A DNA stretch of 34,375 nt, taken from assembly GCF_039545135.1 (NCBI RefSeq), contig NZ_BAABRU010000034.1:1-34375 (forward strand). The letters are read 5' to 3'. Source of the DNA: Herpetosiphon gulosus. GTDB taxonomy: Bacteria > Chloroflexota > Chloroflexia > Chloroflexales > Herpetosiphonaceae. Below, piece after piece: positions 1-8,529 of this stretch (the stretch's first letter is position 1; each line of letters begins with the position of its first letter). The notes under the pieces were generated by a model that saw only the letters and a program-made list of their open reading frames with translations, did not search any database and was not told the DNA's origin. The translations under genes were made by a program, and so were the position numbers.

Positions 1-2
1 TG

Positions 3-122
3 CCAACGGCGACCAACACACCGTTGCCAACGGCGACCAACACACCGTTGCCAACGGCGACCAACACACCGTTGCCAACGGCGACCAACACACCGTTGCC
101 AACGGCGACCAACACACCGTTG
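3..122 (+). repeat. 24-bp tandem repeat coding for the Thr/Pro linker
   Basis: Five perfect head-to-tail copies of a 24-bp unit (3-26, 27-50, 51-74, 75-98, 99-122), each coding PTATNTPL. Copies continue past the left edge, because bases 1-2 fit the end of another unit. After 122 the sequence changes to diverged versions (PTATSTPVPTSTPVP). Perfect identity at DNA level points to recent expansion or homogenisation of a coding minisatellite. Confidence 0.95.
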
Positions 123-968
123 CCAACCGCAACTAGTACTCCAGTACCAACCAGTACTCCCGTACCTGGCAACCAATGTGTCCCACAAGGGTTAGGCACT
201 GCTGGCGATTTCAATGTCTTTACCTTTGGCAACATTACCCAAAGCAACACCGATATTGAAGGTCGGGCCGCTGCTGGTGGCAACATCAACTTCCAAAACT
301 TTGGGGTTGGCGTGCGCTTGACCAACTCGAATGGTGCTCGCGATGACTTAGTTGCTGGTGGTTCGCTGACCTATACCAACGGCTCGGTTTACAACGGCAA
401 TGTGGTTTATGGCACGACTAAATCATTGAATGGCGTTAGTGTCTTGAATGGTACGGTTCGCCAAGACCAACCAATCAATTTTGCCAACGAGCAAAGCTTG
501 CTGCGCAACCGCTCGCAAGCTTGGGGAGCGTTGAGCGCCAATGCGCCGACGGTTTATGAATATGGCGCAGTCAAGTTGACCGGAACTAACCCAACCTTGA
601 ATATTTTCACGGTTGATGGCGCTCAATTGAATAATGCTAATGGCTTGAACATCAACGTCCCAGCTAGCTCATCAGTCTTGATCAACATCACTGGCACGAA
701 CAATCGAATGCAAAACTTCGAAACCTTCTTGACCAATGTTGATCAAACCAAGATTGTCTACAACTTCTATCAAGCCACCAGCTTTAGCCTCTCAGGGATT
801 GGCATCAAGGGTACAATCTTGGCTCCATTTGCTGATGTAAGTTTCAGCAATGGCCAAATCAACGGGACATTGATTGGTAACTCATTGATTGGTGGCGGCG
901 AATCGCACCACTATCCATTCAATGGTTGTTTGCCAGCAATTCCAGCCAATAAATCGGTTGAACGCTAA
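3..968 (+). CDS. choice-of-anchor A surface protein, 5' partial
   Basis: Only the C-terminal part is in the window. The frame is open to the left edge through the TPTATNTP-type linker, so no start codon is assigned; a TTG at 24 inside the repeat is not credible as the start. After the Thr/Pro linker (first ~48 residues) comes a globular domain beginning GDFNVFTFGN, with DIEGRAAAGGNI, a region of Asn/Gly-rich strands, and GIKGTILAPFADVSFSNGQINGTLIGNSL near the end (given here as consecutive segments of one domain). This is the pattern of the choice-of-anchor A domain found in secreted or surface proteins. The linker is typical of exported Chloroflexota proteins and probably spans the cell wall or joins domains. 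No sorting tail is visible after the domain, which ends at ANKSVER. Identity of the domain is recognised; the biological role is unknown. Confidence 0.75.
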   Translation, partial: PTATNTPLPTATNTPLPTATNTPLPTATNTPLPTATNTPLPTATSTPVPTSTPVPGNQCVPQGLGTAGDFNVFTFGNITQSNTDIEGRAAAGGNINFQNFGVGVRLTNSNGARDDLVAGGSLTYTNGSVYNGNVVYGTTKSLNGVSVLNGTVRQDQPINFANEQSLLRNRSQAWGALSANAPTVYEYGAVKLTGTNPTLNIFTVDGAQLNNANGLNINVPASSSVLINITGTNNRMQNFETFLTNVDQTKIVYNFYQATSFSLSGIGIKGTILAPFADVSFSNGQINGTLIGNSLIGGGESHHYPFNGCLPAIPANKSVER

Positions 969-985
969 TTTCTAAAACCAAAAGC

Positions 986-1014
986 AAAGGCCTTGGGAAT
1001 TTCCCAAGGCCTTT
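986..1014. terminator. bidirectional intrinsic terminator
   Basis: A perfect 14-bp inverted repeat (AAAGGCCTTGGGAA / TTCCCAAGGCCTTT) with a one-base centre, followed by TTTTG on the plus strand and preceded by an A-rich tract (giving T on the minus strand). It sits between the stop codons of two convergent genes (968 and 1021) and can serve both. Confidence 0.85.
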
Positions 1015-1020
1015 TGTTAT

Positions 1021-1332
1021 TTAATCGTTCACATCACTGGCGATCGAGCGCATCAGTCGCCAATATTGTTTGATTGCCACCTTGCCATCTGAGGTCAGAC
1101 GATAGCTGGTGCGAGGGCGACGCGCCACAAATTCTTTGGTAACTGAGATATAGCCTTCGGCCTCAAGTTTGCTCATGTGCGAGCCAAGATTGCCTTGGGT
1201 TAGCTCAAGTTCGTTCATTAGATACAGAAAATCTGCTTCATCAACGGTAGCAAGATAGCTCATCACTTGTAAGCGAACTGGTTCATGTACAAGCCGATTA
1301 AGTTGGGCGATGGTTTTGATGTGTTTATCCAT
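1021..1332 (-). CDS. winged-helix transcriptional regulator (MarR/ArsR-like, HTH_34 type)
   Basis: A 103-residue single-domain DNA-binding protein. Residues ~17-70 form the winged helix: VHEPVRLQVMSYL, then the recognition-helix region LELTQGNLGSHMSKLEAEGYI, and a wing with FVARRPRTSYRLTSDG. This is the layout of the small ArsR/MarR-like family that often controls one neighbouring membrane or transport gene. The ATG at 1332 is preceded by GAGG with about 6 bases spacing. It is transcribed away from the broken membrane-protein gene at 1526, so that gene is the natural candidate target. No effector-binding domain is present. Function as a repressor is inferred. Confidence 0.85.
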   Translation of the reverse strand: MDKHIKTIAQLNRLVHEPVRLQVMSYLATVDEADFLYLMNELELTQGNLGSHMSKLEAEGYISVTKEFVARRPRTSYRLTSDGKVAIKQYWRLMRSIASDVND

Positions 1333-1373
1333 CGGTTCCTCACTGTTTGCTGTAATTATTAGTTTTACAAGGA

Positions 1374-1394
1374 TATAATTCTGCTACACAGAAT
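1374..1394. promoter_or_regulatory. TATAAT box overlapping an inverted repeat, candidate operator
   Basis: TATAAT at 1374-1379 overlaps ATTCTG-CTACA-CAGAAT (1378-1394), a perfect 6-bp inverted repeat with a 5-bp centre. It lies in the 190-bp divergent region between the winged-helix regulator (start 1332) and the membrane-protein remnant (start 1526). Size and symmetry fit a dimeric winged-helix binding site. A second inverted repeat, GCCATGGA / TCCATGGC (1435-1442 and 1459-1466), lies in the same region. No good -35 element was found, so the promoter call is tentative. Confidence 0.35.
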
Positions 1395-1525
1395 TTTGGG
1401 CTAGGATAGCACTGGCTTTAAGCTATGTCAAGTCGCCATGGATAGAAATTCTCGCAATTCCATGGCTTCAGCATCACGGTTATAATCGCCATTATGACAT
1501 AACGCACATAGATCGGAGATAGTTG

Positions 1526-2027
1526 ATGTATAAGGTGTCATCTGCAAAACCCTCGCTCAATCTTCGTCATTATCCGCTGCGCGTCCTCATCGGTCTTGGC
1601 AGCAGAAGTGGTCTTGCTGGCGGCAGTTGCGGCGGCGTTATCTATGGCATTGCTGCAGGACTGTTATCGCTGCGCTATGAATCGCCAGCGACGCAGGAAC
1701 CAGAGGCGCTGGTAGGGGTTGCCGCTGTGCGCGTTGATTCCAGGCTTGGTGGTTGGGGTCGGCTTAGGCTGGCTCTACGCTTGGCTGTTCTATCATCTCT
1801 GCCCATCGGTAACCAAACGCCGCCTTATGATAAGTGGGAGCCTCGGTGGTCTACTGTTCGGTATCGGGTTGTTTCTGCCACTGATCGGTGTGCTCGAGTT
1901 TTATGCAACGATCCCTGCATCATCGATAGGCGGGCTGAGTGGTGGAATCGTTACAGCCATGCTGTTTTGGCATCGAATTCAGACCCTTGCAGCGATACAA
2001 GCGGATTTCCCATCGATCAAGCTCTAA
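1526..2027 (+). pseudogene. frameshifted small membrane protein gene
   Basis: The gene starts at ATG 1526 with GGAG 7 bases upstream (an in-frame TTG at 1523 is less likely) and gives a plausible N-terminus, including a Gly-rich hydrophobic stretch (LAGGSCGGVIYGIAAGLLSL). After about residue 55 this frame turns into Arg/Trp-rich sequence unlike a protein. From about 1719 the next frame gives a convincing membrane protein end: LIPGLVVGVGLGWLYAWLFY and two more Gly-rich hydrophobic segments, ending at 2027. That second frame has a stop at 1713-1715, so the shift must lie near 1715-1735. It could be a true inactivating frameshift or a sequencing error. Three to four membrane segments are expected in the intact protein. 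Function unknown; probably regulated by the divergent winged-helix protein. Confidence 0.6.
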
Positions 2028-2083
2028 GGTAGTTAGGGATTAGGGTTCTGTAGTGCTCAGGCATATCTAAACAAGGTTACAAC

Positions 2084-2112
2084 CGCCCCCTTGCTTGGCT
2101 AGCAAGGGGGCG
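2084..2112. terminator. hairpin between convergent genes
   Basis: A perfect 12-bp inverted repeat (CGCCCCCTTGCT / AGCAAGGGGGCG) with a 5-base loop, located between the ends of the convergent genes at 2027 and 2147. The following T-run is poor on both strands, so it may be a weak terminator or a transcript-end hairpin. Confidence 0.55.
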
Positions 2113-2146
2113 ATCATTCTAGATAGAGGATCAAACACTGCTTGGG

Positions 2147-3073
2147 TTAGGGTGTGACCACGCGCACCCCAATATGATGATCTTCGTAGGTTGGTAAATC
2201 TTCGAAGTGGCGATAGGCAGAGCGGGCGACAAAGGTATTGCTACCCCACCAACCGCCTTTTTCAACTTTACGAGTACCTTCCGCCGGACCCTGGGGATCA
2301 TTCCGCACCCGATCTTCATAGTAGCCAATATCTAGCCAATCTTGAACCCATTCCATTGCATTGCCTGCCATATCATGCGCCCCAACCCAACTCACGCCAG
2401 CGGGATAGCTGCCAACCGCAACTAAGCCGGTACTATCTAGCACGTTGGCTTTGGCTGGATCAAAGCTATCGCCCCACGGATAGATTCGCGATTCAGGCCC
2501 ACGGGCAGCATATTCCCACTCAGCTTCGGTTGGTAAGCGCCCTCCCCGCCAATGGCTATAGGCTTCGGCCTCGTACCACGTGATGCAAACGCGTGGAAAG
2601 TTTGGCTGTTGATCTGGACATTCAACTGGAATGTTACGCATTGATTTGCGCCAGCGCCAGCCGTTTGCCGACCAATACTGTTCCTGATCGTAGCCACCTG
2701 CATCAATAAATTTTTGGTAGTCGGCGTTCGAAACCTCATACTGGTCGATCCAATAGCCTTGGCTTAGACAGACTTCATGTTGAGGCTGTTCGCTAGCGAG
2801 TGCGCCACGCGCCCAGGCGGGCGGCATTTCGGTCACTGTCGCTGGGTCGGTACCCATCAGAAAGCAGCCAGCCGGAACCCAGACTTGGGCGACACCCGCC
2901 GCATCGATTCGAGTTGTGCCAGCCGCCATGGTTGGGGTAGCCGCTGGGGTCGCGGTTTGTTCCGCAGTTGGGGCGACGGTTACCGGAGTTTCATCCGACG
3001 ACACCGCAGCCGAATTCTCACAAGCGGCTAAAATCAGCAATACCACAAGCGCACATAAGCCACGAATAAGCAT
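2147..3073 (-). CDS. SUMF1/FGE-domain lipoprotein
   Basis: The 308-residue protein starts at ATG 3073, chosen because GGGAGG lies 5 bases upstream; an upstream in-frame TTG would overlap this ribosome site. A lipoprotein signal is clear: MLIRGLCALVVLLILAAC, with Cys18 as the lipidated residue. A Thr/Ala/Pro linker to about residue 55 leads to a formylglycine-generating-enzyme-like domain: WVPAGCFLMGT, PQHEVCLSQGYWIDQYEVSN, RGGRLPTEAEWEYAARG, WGDSFDP, HDMAGNAMEWVQDW, KGGWW, ARSAYR, GVRVV. The segment where true formylglycine-generating enzymes carry the active-site cysteines (around SNTFVARSAYR) has none. It is therefore unlikely to mature sulfatases and is probably a surface ligand-binding or other member of this broad fold. 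Single gene; no operon partner. Confidence 0.88.
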   Translation of the reverse strand: MLIRGLCALVVLLILAACENSAAVSSDETPVTVAPTAEQTATPAATPTMAAGTTRIDAAGVAQVWVPAGCFLMGTDPATVTEMPPAWARGALASEQPQHEVCLSQGYWIDQYEVSNADYQKFIDAGGYDQEQYWSANGWRWRKSMRNIPVECPDQQPNFPRVCITWYEAEAYSHWRGGRLPTEAEWEYAARGPESRIYPWGDSFDPAKANVLDSTGLVAVGSYPAGVSWVGAHDMAGNAMEWVQDWLDIGYYEDRVRNDPQGPAEGTRKVEKGGWWGSNTFVARSAYRHFEDLPTYEDHHIGVRVVTP

Positions 3074-3172
3074 CAAGACCTCCCACAATATTCAAGTGAT
3101 GGGCCTGAGTCTAGTTGGCAACAACCACCGCGTAACCACCCAAAAGAGGGATTTGGCTCGCCAGCGATTATT

Positions 3173-6100
3173 TCAGTTATCGTGGCTGATCAGATTTAGG
3201 CTGCGGGCGCGGGCAATTGCTTGAGTACGACTGGTTACCGCTAGCTTGCCATAAATATTTTTCAGATGCGTTTTGATCGTATTGAGCGTGACAACCAACT
3301 GATAGGCAATCGCTTGATTGGAAAATCCAGCCGCTAATAAGCGCACAACCTCTAGTTCACGTTCGCTAAGTGGCTCAATAAAACCATTGAGGCTTGAGCC
3401 AAAGATATATGGTTCACTGGTTATGCTGAGGCCACAGGCTACCAGCAAGCGTTGAATATACTGGCGCAGCGTTCCTTGTACCTGAGGTTCGAGTCGCACC
3501 AATAGGTCGGCCAGCGGCGTTCCTTCATCAACAAATAGGCGAATATACCCTTCTGGCTCAGCAAGACTCAGGGCGTGCAAAAGTTGGTTACTCGCAGCAG
3601 TCCAATCGTTGTTTGCAGCAAGAGCCAGCGCTTGGAGTAGATAAACTTCGATTACGCTGGGGAGCCGTCCGGCAGTTTGGCATGCAGGGAGCAGCAGATC
3701 AAGCAAGGCACAAGCTTGGTTTACTCGTCCTTGGGCAATTAGCACGCGGGCTAAGGTCAAATCTTCAACATCGTATAAATTAAATTGCGGAAAGGCGTTT
3801 GGCTGACGCTGATATGCTTGGGCCCAACGGATCGCCGCTGCTAAATCGCCTTGGGCAAGCTGAAGCCGTGCCTGCCAGGTTGTTGCCCAGAGCAGGCCGC
3901 GTGTCGATTGCGCCAGTTCAACCGCTTGGGCCATGGTTGTGCGGGCCTGTTCACGCTGACCATAGGCTTGCTGAATGCGGGCCAGTTCAATTAATCCATT
4001 CCGATGAGTTACATCCGCTCCAATTTGTTGACTATAGACGTTGCCCTGCTGAATAAACTCGCGAGCTTCGGCGAGGTTGTTCCATTGACGCAAAATCTGG
4101 CCTAAATTGACACAGGCGATCGCACTAATTGAATGCTGATGCTGCTCACGGGATAAATGGAATGTTTGTCGATATAAATCAGCGGCAGCATGCAATTGGC
4201 CTTGTAGCCAGCGTAGCGAGGTTGTTTCGATCCATAGGAGCAGCCGTGTTGTGCGGGCATACTGGCGATCACTCGGATGGCTGTCACCTGAGGAAACCCG
4301 AAGCTCAAGCAGCTCCTGTTCGTGCAATGACTGCTGTAATGCTTGTTCTGCCGCCACCGTATCACCGCTAACCAGATAGCCTGCGCAGAGATTGCGGGTG
4401 ATCACGCTGCGCAATATGGTATGAGCATCCGTCAGACCGCTCAACGCTTGGTTGGTCAATGCCAATGCCTGCGGCATGTCGCCTTGGCGACGAGCAATGT
4501 TTGCTTGAAGTGCCCTGAGGTGGCCGTTTACGCTGGCGGTTTGGTGATCCTCGGGGTTCATACAGGCAAGCAACCCTGTGATCAAATTCAGATAGTGGCT
4601 AGTGGCGGCTAGTTGATTTTGGGAGACCAAGAGCCAAGCCGACCAGAGGCAGAGTTGGGCATTCTGCTCGATGATCGCCGTAGGTAGTGCTTGCAGCCAA
4701 GCTTGGACTAGCGCTGATTGATCGCTCAATAACAAGCGAAAGCCGATCGAGGCGATCAACGCTCCCGCCCGAACAAAATCGGCAGCAGCTAGCGCATGAT
4801 TGATCGCCTCGGTGAATAGTTCGGCCTGTTCAAACCAAACACTGGCCCGCCCGTGCAGCTGCGCCATCCCATTTTTACCCAGATGTTGCTCGGCACTATG
4901 CAGCAAACTTTCACGAAATAGCTGATGATAGCGATACCAGTGTTGCTTTGGGTCAAGCGCTCGAACAAACAGATTCGACCGCTCAAGGTAATCCAGTAGC
5001 CCTGATGTGGATGCTGGAAGCGCCGCCAAAACCATCGGGTCAATAACCGCCTGACACAGTGCTTCGCTCAGCCGATCAAGGATTGCGGTCTGAAGTAAGA
5101 ATTGTTGGACTGCTAGCGGCTGTTTTTGCAGAATCTCTTGGGTAAAATAGTCAAAAATTGCTCGCTGATTGCCAGAACTTGTCGCTAATAGATCAATTGC
5201 GGCCAAAGGATTATGCCCATGGATCGAAAGTGTCAGCAGTTGCAGGCCCGCGATCCAGCCTTCAGTGCGGGTTTCGAGGTTTGCCAGCGTTTCGTCGGGT
5301 AGCTCTAGCTGGATGGTTGTGCTAAGAAACGCGCTGATCTCAGCTTTGTTAAAACGTAACATACCTACCAACAGCTCATTCAAATGCCCAGCCACCCGCC
5401 AGCGGGCAAGTGGGAGCGGTGGCTCGCTACGACTGAGCAGCACGAGTTGGAATCCGGTTGGTGCATGATCGATCAACCATGTGAGATCATGGTGAATTGT
5501 GGGATCGCTGATTGTCTGATAATCGTCCAGCACTAAGGTTAATTGCTGGTTCACGCTGGTTAGACCATTGACCAAGCTGATCAAGACATGCGACAAAGCA
5601 ATCGACTGGGTGTGTAGGGCCAGTGCCTCGGCAGCGGCTTTTGGGGCAACGTCGTGGAGTGCTGTTAGGAAATAGCTCCAAAAACGGTTGGACTGATTAT
5701 CGTTTGGCTCTAGGCTTAGCCATGCTAGCGGGTGCGACTGAGTTCTAGCCCAATCAGCAATTAACGTGGTTTTGCCAAAGCCAGCTGGTGCGCATACCAA
5801 GATCAACGGTAGCCGCTGATTGTTGAGGTGTTCAATCAGTTGTGGGCGCAGAACCAAGCCTACCCGCGAGGCTGGAAGCATAAACTTGGTGCGTAACAAT
5901 AATGTGATCGAGGTGGATTGATCAGCTAAGCTAGCTGCCGCCTGCAGGAGCCGTTCAAGGCTCAGTTGTTCAACAAGCCCAAGATACACTTTGCGGGTTT
6001 TGCCAGCCTTTTTGCTGTAGGCATACCAATATGATCGAGCGCGGCGCTGCTCACGGCGGGCAGTAAAAGTTCCTGAAGTTGACATAAAATAGAACGTTGT

Positions 6101-6238
6101 ATGAGTAGGAGCCTTGAGCCATGCATACCAAGCACTAGATTCGACGGCGACCCGCTGCTGCCGCCCATTGCTCGTATATTCAAGCCATTCAGAATCACAA
6201 ACAGGGGTGGTTCGATGCGCAGCAGCACGTAATGGCAT
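3173..6238 (-). CDS. large ATP-binding LuxR-family transcriptional regulator (MalT/LAL-like)
   Basis: A 1021-residue protein. Start ATG 6238 has AAGGA about 7 bases upstream. Residues 1-110 form a basic N-terminal segment ending in an [20 protein letters not shown] element, often seen in Chloroflexi members. A STAND-type NTPase follows, with Walker [11 protein letters not shown] at 149-158, a Walker B-like [11 protein letters not shown], and [22 protein letters not shown]. The middle 500 residues are Ala/Leu/Gln-rich helical repeats of the TPR type. The last ~65 residues are a LuxR helix-turn-helix ([20 protein letters not shown], then [13 protein letters not shown]). Such proteins are inducer- and ATP-dependent activators. 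The inducer and targets cannot be read from the sequence. Followed downstream by an unrelated lipoprotein gene on the same strand, with an 99-bp gap. Confidence 0.92.
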   Translation of the reverse strand: MPLRAAAHRTTPVCDSEWLEYTSNGRQQRVAVESSAWYAWLKAPTHTTFYFMSTSGTFTARREQRRARSYWYAYSKKAGKTRKVYLGLVEQLSLERLLQAAASLADQSTSITLLLRTKFMLPASRVGLVLRPQLIEHLNNQRLPLILVCAPAGFGKTTLIADWARTQSHPLAWLSLEPNDNQSNRFWSYFLTALHDVAPKAAAEALALHTQSIALSHVLISLVNGLTSVNQQLTLVLDDYQTISDPTIHHDLTWLIDHAPTGFQLVLLSRSEPPLPLARWRVAGHLNELLVGMLRFNKAEISAFLSTTIQLELPDETLANLETRTEGWIAGLQLLTLSIHGHNPLAAIDLLATSSGNQRAIFDYFTQEILQKQPLAVQQFLLQTAILDRLSEALCQAVIDPMVLAALPASTSGLLDYLERSNLFVRALDPKQHWYRYHQLFRESLLHSAEQHLGKNGMAQLHGRASVWFEQAELFTEAINHALAAADFVRAGALIASIGFRLLLSDQSALVQAWLQALPTAIIEQNAQLCLWSAWLLVSQNQLAATSHYLNLITGLLACMNPEDHQTASVNGHLRALQANIARRQGDMPQALALTNQALSGLTDAHTILRSVITRNLCAGYLVSGDTVAAEQALQQSLHEQELLELRVSSGDSHPSDRQYARTTRLLLWIETTSLRWLQGQLHAAADLYRQTFHLSREQHQHSISAIACVNLGQILRQWNNLAEAREFIQQGNVYSQQIGADVTHRNGLIELARIQQAYGQREQARTTMAQAVELAQSTRGLLWATTWQARLQLAQGDLAAAIRWAQAYQRQPNAFPQFNLYDVEDLTLARVLIAQGRVNQACALLDLLLPACQTAGRLPSVIEVYLLQALALAANNDWTAASNQLLHALSLAEPEGYIRLFVDEGTPLADLLVRLEPQVQGTLRQYIQRLLVACGLSITSEPYIFGSSLNGFIEPLSERELEVVRLLAAGFSNQAIAYQLVVTLNTIKTHLKNIYGKLAVTSRTQAIARARSLNLISHDN

Positions 6239-6307
6239 AGCGTTCCTTCCAACATGTTGGTTACAAGTTACCCAATATTATACCCACCCCCGCGAGAATT
6301 CTGTATA

Positions 6308-7270
6308 TTAACTTAATTGGCGAATTGGCGTACCTGCTAAAAAGGCCTGAATATCTTCAATCGCTTCGCCAAAATAGGTTTGGTAGTTGCGTTGGGTAAC
6401 ATAACCTATATGCGGTGTGGCTAAGACATTTGGCAGAGTACGAAATGGGTGTTGCCCAGGTAGTGGCTCAATCTCAAATACATCCAAGCCTGCTCCGCCG
6501 ATCCAGCCCTGTTCTAAGGCATGGATCAGCGCCGCTTGATCGACAATTGCCGCCCGAGATGTATTGATCAAATAGGCATGGCGGCGCATGCGCTGAAGCT
6601 CGGCAACACCAATTAAGCCGCGTGTCCGCTCACTTAACACCAGATGAATCGAGACAATATCACTTTGTTCAAGTAGTTGGGCTTTGGATTCAGCCAATTG
6701 GACTCCTAGCGCTTGGGTATGCTCAAGCGTGAGATTTTGGCTCCATGCCAGTACATCCATCCCAAAGGCTTGGGCGACCTTGGCGATCTTACTGCCAATT
6801 TTGCCCAAGCCTAATAAGCCCAAACGCTGGCCTGCTAAATCCATTCCAATGCTTTGTTGCCATGGGCCATTGGTGCGTAATGCGAGATTTTCGGGCACGA
6901 TCTGGCGGGCTAGCCCCAAAATCAGTGCCCAGGTTAATTCGGCTGGTGGCTCGGGATGGGTGGCGGTTCCGCACACTACAACCCCTTGGGTTTGCGCCGC
7001 CGCCACATCGATCGAGGCATTACGCATGCCTGAGGTGATCAATAGCTTGAGTTTTGGCAGTTGGGCTAGCAGATCGGCTTTAAATGGCGTTCGTTCGCGC
7101 ATAATCACGACGATCTCACAATCGTGGATTGCTTGGACTAAAGCTGCTTGCTCGCTGAAATGGCTTGAAAAAACTTGTATGTCTAGCTGCTCAGCCAAAA
7201 CCGACCAATCGGCCATGGCCAAAGCGGCGTGTTGATAATCGTCAAGAATTGCACAGCGCAGTTTTGACAT
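6308..7270 (-). CDS. D-2-hydroxyacid dehydrogenase (NAD-dependent)
   Basis: A 320-residue cytosolic oxidoreductase of the phosphoglycerate/D-lactate dehydrogenase family. ATG 7270 is chosen because AGGAG lies 7 bases upstream; an ATG six codons earlier would overlap that site. The Rossmann motif GLLGLGKIGSKIA is at 152-163. The catalytic triad is visible: Arg239 (NTSRAAIVD), Glu268 (DVFEIEP) and His287 (ATPHIGYVT). Length is normal for the family. The N-terminal CAILDDYQ and the ATHPEPPAELTWALILGLAR segment are typical of the subgroup annotated simply as D-2-hydroxyacid dehydrogenase; the exact substrate is not predictable. It is divergent from the kinase-like gene at 7466, with 195 bp between them. 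Confidence 0.92.
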   Translation of the reverse strand: MSKLRCAILDDYQHAALAMADWSVLAEQLDIQVFSSHFSEQAALVQAIHDCEIVVIMRERTPFKADLLAQLPKLKLLITSGMRNASIDVAAAQTQGVVVCGTATHPEPPAELTWALILGLARQIVPENLALRTNGPWQQSIGMDLAGQRLGLLGLGKIGSKIAKVAQAFGMDVLAWSQNLTLEHTQALGVQLAESKAQLLEQSDIVSIHLVLSERTRGLIGVAELQRMRRHAYLINTSRAAIVDQAALIHALEQGWIGGAGLDVFEIEPLPGQHPFRTLPNVLATPHIGYVTQRNYQTYFGEAIEDIQAFLAGTPIRQLS

Positions 7271-7465
7271 TGAATCGCTCCTTGACATGCTTTGTTGAGC
7301 CTGACCCTTCGCTTTTTGGTCAATACCCTTACAATCGTTGGTATTCTACTGCTTCAAGCAATAATCACAAACCTACCTGTAGAAGCCAATGTTCCGCTGT
7401 TAGGCCGATAAAAATCGCAGATTTTCGTTCTACACTACCCACATCAGTATTATAGGAGGAGATCG

Positions 7466-8473
7466 ATGACCGACGGCAGCAATCAATTGCCTTGGGAGCA
7501 ACCCGCATGGCTTGAACACTTGAGCGGGTGGATTGCGCAGCAACTCAGTATTCATCAGCTGACAGCGCTTGCTCCGTTGGAACTCGTGCATCAGCGCCCA
7601 TGGTCGGCCTTTGGCCAAGTTTGCACCAACCATGGCATGATCTATTGCAAAGCACCTGCCCCAGCCTTTGCATATGAAGTTGGTTTGACGCAGGCCTTAG
7701 CGCAATGGCATCCGGCTTGTAGCGTGCCGATCTTAGCGATCGAGCCAACCCATGGCTGGATTCTCTCTGGCGATGCTGGCACGACCTTACGGGTACTCGG
7801 GCAAAATCTGAGCCAACTTGATCATTGGTATGCCCTGTTGCCAGAGTATAGCGAATTGCAAATTGCCTTAGCCAAGCGAGTTCCAGCCTTATTGGATCTC
7901 GGCGTGCCCGATCGGCGATTAACAATATTTCCAAGCCTCTTTACCGAAATTCTGGGCGATCATGATCAATTATTGCTTGATCAGGTGGGTGGGTTGAGCA
8001 GCGCCGAGTATCACCAATTGCAAGGCTTACCGGCGACAGTTCAAGCGCAGGTGGCACAATTAGCCTCGTATGGCATACCAGAAACGCTGACCCACGAAGA
8101 AATTCATGAGAATAATGTGCTTTACGGGCCGCGCGGCTATACGATTACCGATTGGAGCGATTGCAGCGTAAGTCCTCCCTTCTTCTCGCTGCTTGTCACA
8201 GTGCGGGCTGCCGCCCATTGGCTCAAACTCGACGAGCATGGTGATTCTATCCAGCGCTTGCGTGATGCCTATTTGGAACCATGGACACGCTTCGCATCAC
8301 GCCAAAGCCTTGATCAAGCTGCCGACATCGCCTACCGCCTTGGCATGATCAATCGGGCGCTCTCATGGCGACAAGCGCTGAAGGGGCTTGATCGGCAACA
8401 TACCAAAGATTATATCGATAGTATTGCTGGTTGGCTCCAAGATTATTTAGCCACCCATGCGAATACTGAGTAA
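7466..8473 (+). CDS. aminoglycoside phosphotransferase-fold family protein
   Basis: A 335-residue cytosolic protein with a good ribosome site (AGGAGG, ATG at 7466). The region 209-231 reads THEEIHENNVLYGPRGYTIT followed by DW, which matches the catalytic loop and metal-binding DW of the APH/choline-kinase family (usual form HxDxxxxN ... DW). His210, Asn217 and Asp229 are present, but the catalytic Asp is Glu212. The N-lobe is weakly conserved (YCKAPAP at 60-66 may hold the ATP-binding Lys). The C-terminal half is helical. Substrate is unknown, and resistance to aminoglycosides should not be assumed. The Asp-to-Glu change may reduce or alter activity. Confidence 0.65.
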   Translation: MTDGSNQLPWEQPAWLEHLSGWIAQQLSIHQLTALAPLELVHQRPWSAFGQVCTNHGMIYCKAPAPAFAYEVGLTQALAQWHPACSVPILAIEPTHGWILSGDAGTTLRVLGQNLSQLDHWYALLPEYSELQIALAKRVPALLDLGVPDRRLTIFPSLFTEILGDHDQLLLDQVGGLSSAEYHQLQGLPATVQAQVAQLASYGIPETLTHEEIHENNVLYGPRGYTITDWSDCSVSPPFFSLLVTVRAAAHWLKLDEHGDSIQRLRDAYLEPWTRFASRQSLDQAADIAYRLGMINRALSWRQALKGLDRQHTKDYIDSIAGWLQDYLATHANTE

Positions 8474-8529
8474 CCAGCCAATCCATGTCACGCTGTATTT
8501 TAGGGCTAGGGGTGGATTTGCATCTGCCC

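Noticed and set aside
1700-2032. C-terminal half of the 169-codon frame starting near 1523
   Set aside because: After about 1715 its composition (Arg/Trp/Ser-rich) is unlike a protein, while the neighbouring frame gives membrane helices.
2147-3073. A genuine sulfatase-maturing formylglycine-generating enzyme
   Set aside because: The active-site cysteine region has no cysteines and no sulfatase gene is nearby.
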